A DNA stretch of 64,000 nucleotides from Nitrosospira sp. Nsp14 (GCF_900113575.1 NZ_FOPV01000004.1:1-64000); one strand, 5' to 3'. Shown: positions 10,032 through 17,543, counted from the stretch's first letter. Program-made: numbers and translations. Notes: generated by a model not told the origin, from the sequence alone.

Positions 10032-10127
10032 ACGAACACCGACACTTGCCTGGTTAAGCCGGTGGAGTAGCTTGTTCAAAGGCAACTCTCATGCTTTGTC
10101 CCGAGCATCTGGAAGGGCTTTAACGAT

Positions 10128-10757
10128 ATGAAAGCCAAATCCGGGTATGCGTCCAACCCGGCGGAGCATGCCGGAAATACGATTGAAGCGCTGCGAAACG
10201 CCGCCATGGATTGCCGGGCATGCCCCCTATGGGAGCGTGCCACTCAAACGGTTTTTGGCGAAGGTCCGTCCGGCGCGCCGGTAATGTTGGTGGGCGAGCA
10301 GCCCGGCGACCAGGAGGACATTGCAGGCCGCCCATTCGTCGGACCCGCTGGTCACCTTCTGACTCGAGCGCTGGCTGCGGCTGGCATCCCGCGCGAGCGC
10401 GTTTATATAACCAACGCGGTGAAGCATTTCAAATTCGAACTTCGCGGCAAGCGTCGTATGCACAAGAAACCTGTGGATGCGGAAATCGCTGCCTGTCATG
10501 ATTGGCTGAAACGGGAAATCGAGCTGGTCGCGCCCCGCCTCATCGTCGCCATGGGCGCGACAGCGGTCCGTTCAGTGCTGGGCCGAGCCGCGCCCATCAT
10601 GGGAAGCCGGGGAAAACTGACCGAATATGCATCAGGCATAGCATTGCTGATTACGGTCCACCCATCGTTCCTGTTGCGTGTGCCCGAGCAGGATAAAGAT
10701 GACGAATACGATCGCTTTCTTGATGATATCAAGCTGGCAAAATCCTTCGTGCGGTGA
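10128..10757 (+). CDS. udgX: UdgX family uracil-DNA binding/glycosylase
   Basis: 209 residues of the uracil-DNA glycosylase superfamily, closest to family 4 with UdgX features. Motif 1 is GEQPGDQEDIAGRPFVGPAG at about 53-72. An Fe-S-type cysteine set is present (CRACPLW near 28-34, others downstream). The diagnostic loop insertion reads GKRRMH at about 107-112. In known UdgX the equivalent KRRIH histidine attacks the sugar after uracil removal and links the protein covalently to DNA. Here His is kept while Ile is replaced by Met. The C-terminal HPS motif (HPSFLLRVP) is also present. It lies 96 bases after the hybrid kinase and could be co-transcribed, with no clear functional link. Confidence 0.88.
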   Translation: MKAKSGYASNPAEHAGNTIEALRNAAMDCRACPLWERATQTVFGEGPSGAPVMLVGEQPGDQEDIAGRPFVGPAGHLLTRALAAAGIPRERVYITNAVKHFKFELRGKRRMHKKPVDAEIAACHDWLKREIELVAPRLIVAMGATAVRSVLGRAAPIMGSRGKLTEYASGIALLITVHPSFLLRVPEQDKDDEYDRFLDDIKLAKSFVR

Positions 10758-10920
10758 ACTTCAATAGGAATATTCCAGCATCTGCATCAGTCTTGATTGC
10801 CTGCATGTCACGTACCCGACACGTCGACTTGTTCGGTAGGTAACCGACTTCTTCCAACTCGAACTGCATCATTTTCGAGCTGTGTAATTTTTTTGACTCG
10901 CGCCCGCGGAAGGAGACGTG

Positions 10921-11262
10921 ATGAAACGAAAGAATCTGCAGTTTGAAAGTGGGTTTCGAGTGGTCCTGGGAAATCGTATTTCGCAGGCAGTGGAGATGGT
11001 TCTGCCGCCCGGGCAAGCCGAAGGTGGGCCGGATAACCGCCATCGTGGCGCCGATCAGTGGCTCTACGTAGTGGCTGGAACCGGTATAGCGACTGTAAAT
11101 GGGAAACGCTACTGCCTCGGCGAGGGGACGCTCATGCTAATTGAACGGGGCGACGAGCACGAAATCCGCAACAACGGAGATGATCTGCTCCGGACGCTGA
11201 ATTTTTACGTACCGCCTGCCTATGAGAAGAATGGAGAAGAGTTGGCGCCGGCTCGGGGTTGA
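10921..11262 (+). CDS. cupin domain protein
   Basis: A single-domain cupin of 113 residues. The metal-binding motif 1 is recognisable around HRGADQWLYVVAGTG (residues about 40-54). Motif 2 surrounds ERGDEHEIRNNG, with the metal-binding His in GDEHEI. The fold binds a metal and could be a small isomerase or binding protein; the substrate is unknown. The chosen ATG at 10921 has AGGAG five bases upstream. A GTG at 10918 would be too close. The next gene (DUF72) starts 6 bases after the stop, so they form an operon. Confidence 0.82.
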   Translation: MKRKNLQFESGFRVVLGNRISQAVEMVLPPGQAEGGPDNRHRGADQWLYVVAGTGIATVNGKRYCLGEGTLMLIERGDEHEIRNNGDDLLRTLNFYVPPAYEKNGEELAPARG

Positions 11263-11268
11263 GCACGG

Positions 11269-12132
11269 ATGAGCGCGGTATTCGTGGGGATTTCCGGCTG
11301 GCGCTATCCGCCGTGGCGAGGTGTTTTTTATCCTCCCGGCCTTCCCCAGCGTCGCGAACTCGAATACGCATCTCGGGCATTGCCCACCATCGAGATCAAC
11401 GGCACGTTCTACTCCCTGCAGACGCCGCAAAGTTTTCAGCATTGGTACGACGAAACGCCGCCCGGATTTATTTTCAGCGTGAAAGGCGCGCGCTATATCA
11501 CCCACATACGCCGTCTGCGCGAAATCGAAGCCCCGCTTGCCAACTTCTTCGCCTCGGGCCTATTCAACCTGAGAGAGAAACTTGGCCCTATCCTGTGGCA
11601 ATTTCCGCCGAGCTTTCGTTTCGACCCGGAAACAATGAAGCGTTTCCTTGAGCTTTTACCGCAAGATACGGAACAGGCGCTGATCCTTGCCCGCCGTCGC
11701 GAGCGTCGTATGGTGGGACGCGCACGGCTGGCGATTGACGCACCCCGGGCATTGCGCCACGCGGTTGAAATCCGGCACGAGAGTTTTATTGACGAATATT
11801 TTGTGCAGATGCTGAGGGCGCACAACATTGCATTGGTCGTTGCCGATACCGCAGGGAAATGGCCATATCGCGAGGATGTCACCGCCGATTTTCTCTATCT
11901 CCGCCTGCATGGCGATAAGGAACTTTACGCAAGCGGCTATACCGATGAGGCCTTGACGCGCTGGGCTGCTCGAATCGGCGCTTGGCGCGACGGTCTCCAG
12001 CCGGAGGATGCGCATCTTATCTCGACCCGAGTGACGCCACACCGACAGCCGCGTGACGTCTACTGCTATTTCGACAACGATATCAAAGTCAAGGCACCGT
12101 TTGATGCGAAGTCTCTGATAACGAAGCTTTAG
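11269..12132 (+). CDS. DUF72 (YecE family) protein
   Basis: 287 residues with the DUF72 signature: GISGWRYPPWRGVFYPPGL near the N-terminus, then EINGTFYSLQTPQSFQHWYDETPPGF and a LGPILWQFPPSFRFD strand. The fold is a TIM barrel related to sugar/endonuclease IV-type enzymes, but no reaction has been firmly assigned to the family. Length is slightly above the usual 240-280. It starts directly behind the cupin gene, giving a two-gene operon. The hairpin at 12144-12166 ends the region. Confidence 0.88.
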   Translation: MSAVFVGISGWRYPPWRGVFYPPGLPQRRELEYASRALPTIEINGTFYSLQTPQSFQHWYDETPPGFIFSVKGARYITHIRRLREIEAPLANFFASGLFNLREKLGPILWQFPPSFRFDPETMKRFLELLPQDTEQALILARRRERRMVGRARLAIDAPRALRHAVEIRHESFIDEYFVQMLRAHNIALVVADTAGKWPYREDVTADFLYLRLHGDKELYASGYTDEALTRWAARIGAWRDGLQPEDAHLISTRVTPHRQPRDVYCYFDNDIKVKAPFDAKSLITKL

Positions 12133-12143
12133 TTTAACCAAAT

Positions 12144-12166
12144 AAAAAAGGGGGAAACCCCCCCTT
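12144..12166 (-). terminator. G/C hairpin terminator between convergent genes
   Basis: A GGGGG-aaa-CCCCC stem flanked by AA/TT pairs. On the minus strand it is followed by a T-run (from aataaaaaa at 12141-12149), so it best fits as the terminator of the KGG-repeat gene. It may also stop the plus-strand DUF72 transcript. Confidence 0.75.
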
Positions 12167-12180
12167 CGTAAACCGGTCTA

Positions 12181-12597
12181 TTAATGGTTTTTATAGCTTT
12201 GGCTACCCGCTTTGGCGGGCTGCTCGGATGAGATACCTTTGCCGCGCGCTTCTCCGCCTTTTCTGCCAGCCTCCCGCGCCTCTGCCGAGTCAAACTCGTG
12301 AGCAGTACCTTTCTCATGAGCGGCCTTGCCACCCTTCCGGCCAGCTGCGCGCGCTTCCTCAGAGTCGAACTCGTGCGCAGTTCCCTTCTCATGCGCGGCT
12401 TTGCCACCTTTCCGCCCGGCCTCGCGCGCTTCCGCGGAATCAAACTCGTGAGCCGTACCCTTTTCATGAGCGGCCTTTCCGCCCTGGCTGGCTATTTGAC
12501 GCTGTCTCTCTGCATCCATGGAGGCAAACCCGCGCTTACTTGTCCCCCCACCCGTGCGACTCCGCTCTTCGCTAGTTTTCTCTCTACTTGTAGCCAT
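12181..12597 (-). CDS. KGG-repeat stress protein (con-10/GsiB type)
   Basis: A 138-residue hydrophilic protein built of KGG motifs, as in fungal con-10, Bacillus GsiB and related general stress proteins thought to protect cells during desiccation or starvation. After a Ser/Arg-rich start come RGFASMDAERQRQIASQGG and three near-identical 25-residue units (residues 39-63, 64-88, 89-113), each carrying GGKAAHEKGTAHEFDS and AGRK. The ATG at 12597 is preceded by AGGAG at normal spacing. A longer in-frame start 45 bases upstream lacks such a site. No catalytic motif or membrane segment is seen; the protein is likely cytoplasmic and disordered. Confidence 0.9.
   Translation of the reverse strand: MATSREKTSEERSRTGGGTSKRGFASMDAERQRQIASQGGKAAHEKGTAHEFDSAEAREAGRKGGKAAHEKGTAHEFDSEEARAAGRKGGKAAHEKGTAHEFDSAEAREAGRKGGEARGKGISSEQPAKAGSQSYKNH
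12259..12483 (-). repeat. three tandem 75-bp coding repeats in the KGG gene
   Basis: Three in-frame 75-bp units encode the 25-residue KGG modules. Protein differences are few (AEAREAGRK versus EEARAAGRK). DNA differences are mostly synonymous, so the repeat is old enough to have drifted at third positions but is held at the protein level. Confidence 0.85.
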
Positions 12598-13050
12598 GAT
12601 AAATCTCCTATTATGGAATACTTCAACAATATCCCAGGACATGCTATTCGCTTAAATCCCACTTGGGCCCCGGGAATTTCATATCTCCATTATTAGAGTT
12701 AAAAGCTAGAGAATGACTGCATGCTAGTTAGCTGAAACACTTCGCTCTGTTCGGAAGCAAACATAATGAGGAGCCTGTGCAAACGTCACGTTTAGGAGCA
12801 TGGTGAACAGTCCAGAGAGAACTTGTGCTGGCAGACCGGCTTGTGGATGCCGCCTGGATGCCCACCCATGCCAGCCTCGTTGACCGTCAATGCACCTCTT
12901 CCACGGTGAGCAAGGCGCTGCCGATAACGGGAATTGCCGAAAGAAAGGGACGATTCCGCCGGATACATAAATATCCAACCGATGGTAAAAGTACTGCAAC
13001 ACATATCCAGTAGAATTGGCTGCTGGACGTTACCATCACAGGAGTGGGTC
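12598..13050. other. intergenic, no supported gene
   Basis: About 450 bases between the KGG gene start and the first of two small paralogues. Short frames occur on both strands but none has recognisable content. AGGAGC before an ATG near 12810 gives only a short Cys-rich frame that I do not trust. Confidence 0.4.
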
Positions 13051-13317
13051 ATGCCATCATATGCTGTCTACATAAGAACCAAAGAGGGTCACGTTGAGCG
13101 CATGAAAAATGTTGTTTCACATCTGCCCCATATCGCCCGGTCCTCCCCCGGAACCTCGAATCCGTATGTACATGAAGAACCGCTGGTGGGCTTTCCCGAA
13201 TCCACGGTGCTGTGGGCAGCCCGCACGGGACCGAGCGTGGGTATCGCCCCGCTTAGCCCTGATTTGGGCGTTCGTGCCGCTGGCAGCCCATCGGTAGGGA
13301 TGAAGGAATCAGCATAA
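13051..13317 (+). CDS. small conserved-looking protein, copy 1 of a tandem pair
   Basis: An 88-residue protein of unknown function. The start ATG at 13051 has AGGAG at 13040-13044. It shares an ordered set of motifs with the next gene: Y-[AV]-[VL]-Y-[IL]-R-T at the N-terminus, then YVHEE, LVG-[FW]-PES and GP-x-VG-[IM]-AP. No signal peptide or membrane segment is seen. Because two adjacent genes keep these motifs while diverging elsewhere, the frame is almost certainly real. Function is not known. Confidence 0.7.
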   Translation: MPSYAVYIRTKEGHVERMKNVVSHLPHIARSSPGTSNPYVHEEPLVGFPESTVLWAARTGPSVGIAPLSPDLGVRAAGSPSVGMKESA

Positions 13318-13419
13318 TTATCAATTTGACCGGAAAGCCGAAGACACCGATTTATGCTTGCATATTTACATGAGGCAAACATGCATAAAAAGCGAGTCAG
13401 ACGAGACCTGGAGCAGGAA

Positions 13420-13650
13420 ATGACGGAATACGTCCTTTATCTCCGAACCGAGGCAGGCACTATCTCACGCAAAACTTTCCCTATTTTCTGGTGTTACGAA
13501 TCCCTTGTCCCTTATGTTCACGAAGAGGCGCTCGTTGGGTGGCCCGAATCAAAAGTGTTCTGGGCACTTAAAGAAGGACCGTGCGTCGGTATGGCGCCTT
13601 ATAATTTGCAGGTCAAGCAGAAGCCGGCGCCGAAACCTATTGGTCAGTAA
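13420..13650 (+). CDS. small conserved-looking protein, copy 2 of a tandem pair
   Basis: A 76-residue protein of unknown function, paralogous to the gene ending at 13317. Shared blocks are YVLYLRTEAG, YVHEEALVGWPESKVFWA and GPCVGMAPYN. The ATG at 13420 has GGAG seven bases upstream; a longer frame from 13354 has no such site. The C-terminal tail (KQKPAPKPIGQ) is unlike copy 1. Gap to copy 1 is about 100 bases, consistent with one tandem duplication. Confidence 0.72.
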   Translation: MTEYVLYLRTEAGTISRKTFPIFWCYESLVPYVHEEALVGWPESKVFWALKEGPCVGMAPYNLQVKQKPAPKPIGQ

Positions 13651-13806
13651 TAACGTTCTCTGGTATAACTATGAGCAATCAAGGGCTAGATTCCGCTTTG
13701 CCCAGGCAAGGAATATTTCCACTTCGTTGCAGAGGACTGCACTTCGGCTAAACTCTTTCTAAGATTCCGGGGAAGACGTCACGCGCTCTGCACTGCCAAC
13801 CACAAC

Positions 13807-14232
13807 ATGTTATCAGCTATATTTCTTGGCACGGTAGTTGGTGTCAGTGACGGCGATACACTAACCGTCCTGAATAACAATAAGCAGCAAGTGAGAATTC
13901 GACTTGCGGAAATCGAGGCACCAGAAGCCGGGCAACCGTACGGCACCACTTCAAAACAGTCTCTTTCGGAGTTGTGCTTCGGCAAACAGGCACAGATAGC
14001 ACCACGGCTGAAGGATAAGCATGGACGCACCGTCGCCCGGGTGACTTGCAATGGCGTAGATGCCAACGCTGAGCAGGTGAACCGCGGTATGGCGTGGGTC
14101 TACCGCAAATACGCGAAAGATAACAAGCTCTATGTGCTCCAGCATGAAGCGAAAGTGGCGAAACGTGGACTGTGGAGCGACCCTTCCCCCATCCCGCCTC
14201 GAGCATGGCGCCAACAGCGCAGGCAAATGTAA
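13807..14232 (+). CDS. thermonuclease family protein (SNase-like)
   Basis: A 141-residue staphylococcal-nuclease fold protein. The OB-fold opening GTVVGVSDGDTLTVL contains the Ca-binding Asp. RIRLAEIEAPE holds the first catalytic Arg, and DKHGRTVARV the second. It ends with a GLW segment typical of bacterial relatives. The usual N-terminal signal peptide is missing: the domain begins about seven residues after the start, so either the protein is cytoplasmic, or the annotated N-terminus is incomplete. It likely cleaves DNA or RNA non-specifically. Confidence 0.85.
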   Translation: MLSAIFLGTVVGVSDGDTLTVLNNNKQQVRIRLAEIEAPEAGQPYGTTSKQSLSELCFGKQAQIAPRLKDKHGRTVARVTCNGVDANAEQVNRGMAWVYRKYAKDNKLYVLQHEAKVAKRGLWSDPSPIPPRAWRQQRRQM

Positions 14233-14303
14233 AAAGGTCTTGCCAACGCACGGTTTCAAATAAGGGCTTGAAGAAGTTGCAGGTTCAACGATAATGCCCG
14301 CTT

Positions 14304-14579
14304 CTACACTTCCGGGGGTTCCAGATTCAGCCCCGACATCACGACGATCTCCGTTGGCGCCAGATGGCTGAGGTTGGATGCTCTGGCTATCGCGTCTTGT
14401 TCCTGTAGAAGCTGATTCTGAAACACATCCTCATACGTGTCCTGGATCATAAGGTTCACGACTCTCTTCGGCCACCCCATCATCCACCGATTTGCGATCT
14501 CGATCCCAATATGTCCCGATTCCAATATCATTTGCCGGACCTCATCCGTGTATACATCCGCGTTATATAGTGCTTGCAT
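14304..14579 (-). CDS. hypothetical protein
   Basis: A 91-residue protein starting at ATG 14579, which has AGGAG eight bases upstream. The frame stays open upstream to 14759 (151 residues), so a longer form cannot be excluded. The sequence (MQALYNADVYTDEVRQMILE, then IEIANRWMMGWPKRV) is well-formed, acidic and helical, with no membrane segment. I recognise no family. It is convergent with the thermonuclease gene. Confidence 0.6.
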   Translation of the reverse strand: MQALYNADVYTDEVRQMILESGHIGIEIANRWMMGWPKRVVNLMIQDTYEDVFQNQLLQEQDAIARASNLSHLAPTEIVVMSGLNLEPPEV

Positions 14580-14966
14580 TTTTATTCTCCTGAATCGTTG
14601 CAGGTTTTTAACATGCTCAGCTGCCTTTCGCTTGATAAAACCCTCGCCACGCTCCGCCATCCAATCCTGAACCGGTGTGAATTTAACAGATCCGTTCATT
14701 TGGCCCTGCCATCCCGGCCGCGCTCTGCAAAACCGCAAACACGTGGTCGCTAGCGCCATCCAGGATTATGGTTTCCATACTGATCCCGAGGTAACAACAC
14801 GGGCAGCACAGACGGCTTCAATGCTCTAACCCAATGCTGTTGGCATTTTGCCATCCAAGACCGCTCGCAGCGTTGCTCTTCACGGTATAGCAGCATTCCC
14901 CTCCCGGGACCGGGCGGGCCGTATGCCTTCGCAATGGCATCTGCCATTCACAATAGAGATGAAAAC

Positions 14967-15302
14967 ATGACGAAGACGTGCTCCCATCTGAATCAGATCC
15001 AGCGAGTAACACCGAGCGCCGCAGGTTGCGAGGATTGTCTAAGAACAGGCGATAACTGGGTTCATCTGCGCCTGTGCCTCATCTGCGGGCAGGTCGGCTG
15101 TTGTGACTCATCGAAAAACAAGCATGCCACGAGGCATTATCACGAAACGTCTCATCCAATTATCAGATCGTTTGAGCCCGATGAAAACTGGAAATGGTGC
15201 TACATCGATGAGCTTTTCATTCACCTGGGTTTGTTAAAGGCGGCGCAACATCCTGCAAGGGCTTCTCATCTACTAGACGATTATGCGTCTCATTCTCATT
15301 AA
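14967..15302 (+). CDS. UBP-type zinc finger protein
   Basis: A 111-residue protein that is almost entirely a UBP-type (ZnF-UBP) zinc finger. The order of ligands is CSHL, CEDCL, LRLCLICGQVGCCDSS, then HATRHYHETSHP. These match the eukaryotic deubiquitinase-associated finger and its bacterial stand-alone relatives. The eukaryotic finger binds ubiquitin C-termini; what the bacterial ones bind is not known. ATG 14967 is preferred because the domain starts right after it; another ATG at 14934 adds 11 unconserved residues. It lies beside mobile-element debris, which could indicate transfer. Confidence 0.85.
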   Translation: MTKTCSHLNQIQRVTPSAAGCEDCLRTGDNWVHLRLCLICGQVGCCDSSKNKHATRHYHETSHPIIRSFEPDENWKWCYIDELFIHLGLLKAAQHPARASHLLDDYASHSH

Positions 15303-15391
15303 AAAAAGAATGTGTAGCCGGCGATTCAGCCCACGCCTGTCCCACCATTGCCTCCTGAATCGACCTGACTTCAACCTTCCCGCCGGTCCCG

Positions 15392-15590
15392 CTACCGCAG
15401 CAGCAGTCTGAGCAACCTCAAACTGCCATCAGTATCCACGTCCTGAATGACCGTCCCGTTAGCATCGCGAGCAGTAACAACATGGGGTGCATCAGTGGGT
15501 TTCTCGTCAATGCCGTAGCCCAGCGCCGTACCCCTTTGCCCGTTTCAGAACGGCTTGCAGAGTCGCATCGTCACGATATATCAGAGTGAC
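15392..15590 (-). pseudogene. fragment of an unrecognised protein, frameshifted
   Basis: Minus-strand reading gives a clean C-terminal piece (GYGIDEKPTDAPHVVTARDA, then VIQDVDTDGSLRLLRLLLR, stop at 15392-15394). An upstream piece in another frame reads VTLIYRDDATLQAVLKRAKG. Both look coding, and one base change would join them. No start is present. The family is not recognised; it may be a piece of a repetitive structural protein. Confidence 0.4.
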
Positions 15591-15607
15591 CCGCCCCTGT
15601 ATCTCGG

Positions 15608-15962
15608 GAGCGGATCAAGGAATGCCGCGATATTTACGTCACCGATGAAATGGTTGCGTTTATCAATGCGCCTCACCAGTGATTCAGGATGCAATCGACC
15701 AAGCCTGCCCGACCGCGCAATGACCGGCCGAGTCCTTAAGATGCGATGGGATCACATCAAGGATGGTGCGCTCTGGGTTGAGCAAGGAAAGACCAAAGCA
15801 AGATTACAGATTGATATTGTCGGGGAGCTTGTCGCTCTCATTGACCGCATCAAGTCGCGCGGTATTGTTGGCATGACTTTGCTTTCTGATCCGAAGGGCC
15901 AACGACTGAAGCACTCCGGCAATTTTCGGCGCCAATTCAAGCTAACGCGTGACTGCGCCTAG
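15608..15962 (+). pseudogene. tyrosine recombinase (phage integrase) fragment
   Basis: Segments match the middle of phage-type integrases. One frame reads ERIKECRDIYVTDEMVAFI and breaks at a TGA. After a frame change comes a stretch corresponding to the catalytic domain opening, with TGRVLKMRWDHIKDGALWVEQGKTK, the usual spacing to the first catalytic Arg region. It ends at a TAG (15960-15962). The C-terminal HxxR and Tyr motifs are not found, so it cannot be active. It marks an old mobile element. Confidence 0.65.
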
Positions 15963-16285
15963 AAGATCGAAACAGAGAGGCGCGGGGAATTCATCAGGAG
16001 CGATGGCACCCCTCATATAAAAATCGAGGAATTTGCCGATCGACGCGCCTTGCTTCACAACCAGCCATCACACGTGATGTTGCGCATCATCAATCCAAGG
16101 CTGCGGGAGATTAAGGAGTCGGATGGCAAGGCGATGCTTGCAGCAATGATAGGCAAACTACCAGAGAATGACAGGAAGACCTCAAGGACATGCTACACGG
16201 GCCCGTTGAACGGATCACGCTCAATCGCGAAAACGTTAGCCCGTTGTAGTTATTATACAATCCGGCTAAATTTGGGGGGAATTGC
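15963..16285 (+). pseudogene. open remnant following the integrase fragment
   Basis: The same reading frame continues after the TAG with protein-like sequence (EEFADRRALLHNQPSHVMLR, then LREIKESDGKAMLAAMIGKL) but without a start or recognisable domain. Probably a relic of the same mobile element. Confidence 0.3.
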
Positions 16286-16369
16286 TGGCGTCCCCAAGGA
16301 AATTCGACGAAATCACGAGTATCTTTTAGCGTAAATCCTTCCACATTCGCCACCAAACAACCGTGCTAC
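16286..16369 (+). repeat. 85-bp direct repeat, copy A
   Basis: Matches copy B at 17250-17334 over its whole length. The core TTCGACGAAATCACGAGTAT is identical in both, as is GCCACCAAA-x-AACCGTGCTAC at the 3' end; the middle is diverged. In both copies an ATG follows within about 10 bases of the repeat end. Confidence 0.85.
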
Positions 16370-16375
16370 AGTGGC

Positions 16376-16486
16376 ATGATGTTTGACGCCATCGCTGCCA
16401 TCTTTGGAGCCGCCCCTCATTATTATGACGAGGATATATCGGCGCGATTTACACTAAAGGAAGGCTGGTATCGAGTTGCAAGTTAA
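16376..16486 (+). CDS. possible 36-residue peptide after repeat copy A
   Basis: Frame MMFDAIAAIFGAAPHYYDED and onward to a TAA at 16484-16486, starting 6 bases after repeat copy A. No Shine-Dalgarno sequence other than what the repeat provides. It is listed because the equivalent position after copy B also starts a frame; on its own it would not be called. Confidence 0.25.
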   Translation: MMFDAIAAIFGAAPHYYDEDISARFTLKEGWYRVAS

Positions 16487-16535
16487 AAACTAGCTAGCAA
16501 CAGGCTGGTGTTGCTTAAAAATAAGGAGAATAACA

Positions 16536-17013
16536 ATGGCATTTGATCCGGACGCATGTAGGAGGGTTATCGCAGCGGAAGCAGCGGCCGATCCACTTAT
16601 CCCAGGACCCCGAGGATAGACGAAAGTGCGAAGAATGGAAGCGAGTAGTCGAGATCGTCAGGCGTGGAATTACGAAGATTAAGATTGCGCCTCCTCCTCC
16701 TCAACCTCCAGAGCCATGGGATCGCATTGGTAATATCCGCATATTTGACGGCGGCCCCGACCCACGATTCCGCATTGACGATAATATAAGAGACGTATTG
16801 CTCAACGAGCTGGTTGTTGATGCGATCAGAAGGGCGCCGGTAGGAGTCGGCGCGAATCCCTCTATTTTCACTCAGTTAAAGGAATCCGGTGTGTACAAAC
16901 AGATTGTAGAGGAACTGCATCAAGAATTTACAGCTGCTGCAACGTCTCTGAAACAGGAACTGGATAGCGTCGACGAGGAATGTAAGGGGCAACAGGGACA
17001 AAAAAGCAGTTGA
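16536..17013 (+). pseudogene. hypothetical protein gene with single-base frameshift
   Basis: ATG 16536 has a strong AAGGAG site (16523-16528). It reads MAFDPDACRRVIAAEAAADP and hits a stop after 27 codons. Removing one C from the CCCC run at 16608-16611 joins it to a long frame ending at 17013, giving a protein of about 158 residues with a proline-rich segment (IAPPPPQPPEPWD) and a C-terminal helical region (KQIVEELHQEF). The family is unknown. Either a real frameshift or an assembly error. Confidence 0.6.
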
Positions 17014-17055
17014 GATCGCCTTCTTTTTCATCAGCCGGGCGGCCGTATACGATTT

Positions 17056-17200
17056 CTATCTAGCCTCCCGGCGTACTTCCTTCACCAGCTGATTAAATCC
17101 AGCCATCAGTTTCGTGATTCGCTCATCGATCACCTTGACCTAGTCCTGTAGCGCGCCCTTCTCGATCAGTTCGGACTCTTGCAGGCCCGCTCGCCTTGAT
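17056..17200 (-). pseudogene. short coding remnant on minus strand
   Basis: The minus strand reads LQESELIEKGALQD, a stop, then VKVIDERITKLMAGFNQLVK to a TAG at 17056-17058. Composition is helical and protein-like but interrupted. Probably debris of the same mobile element. Confidence 0.3.
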
Positions 17201-17249
17201 TGTCGTAACCAAGGGTAACATTTACAGATATACGTAGTTGAGGCTGGGA

Positions 17250-17334
17250 TGGCGTCCCCACCGGGTTTCGACGAAATCACGAGTATAACGAAGAGAAAGT
17301 CCTTTCAGATTTTGCCACCAAAAAACCGTGCTAC
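17250..17334 (+). repeat. 85-bp direct repeat, copy B
   Basis: Second copy of the repeat at 16286-16369, in the same orientation, about 960 bp apart. Its last conserved base lies 10 bases before the ATG of a 49-residue membrane peptide, so the repeat supplies that gene's whole leader. Read in one frame, copy B encodes FDEITSITKRKSFQILPPKN to a stop, so it may come from the 3' end of a lost gene. Confidence 0.85.
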
Positions 17335-17343
17335 CCTGCTGTA

Positions 17344-17493
17344 ATGCTTACCTTTCTAGCAGTCACCCTTTCGATCGGCTTGGCAGTCATCATGACGCTG
17401 GGGCTCGCCGGTGCCGTTTACGCGAACAGGAGAGCACTCCCAGTGTGCGCTGCCATGTTCTTCGCCATTCTCATCTTCGGTGCTACCTGGTAG
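17344..17493 (+). CDS. 49-residue hydrophobic membrane peptide
   Basis: ATG 17344 to TAG 17491-17493. The peptide has two hydrophobic stretches (FLAVTLSIGLAVIMTLGLAGAV and LPVCAAMFFAILIFGATW) separated by YANRRA, so it should span the membrane twice. It is followed 12 bases later by a near-perfect terminator, which strongly supports a real transcription unit. No family is recognised. Toxin-like membrane peptides of this size exist, but nothing here proves that role. Confidence 0.55.
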   Translation: MLTFLAVTLSIGLAVIMTLGLAGAVYANRRALPVCAAMFFAILIFGATW

Positions 17494-17504
17494 CTTCGCA
17501 GCAA

Positions 17505-17543
17505 AAAACGGGGAAAACCGCACCTTCCGGTTTTCCCCGTTTT
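17505..17543 (+). terminator. strong rho-independent terminator
   Basis: A 16-bp perfect inverted repeat: AAAACGGGGAAAACCG at 17505-17520, a seven-base loop, and CGGTTTTCCCCGTTTT at 17528-17543. It ends the transcript of the 49-residue peptide gene and, being A/T-flanked on both sides, could work in both directions. Confidence 0.9.

Noticed and set aside
12259-12483. Regular 75-bp repeat, considered as a CRISPR-like array
   Set aside because: The repeats have no spacers and are in-frame coding modules of the KGG protein.
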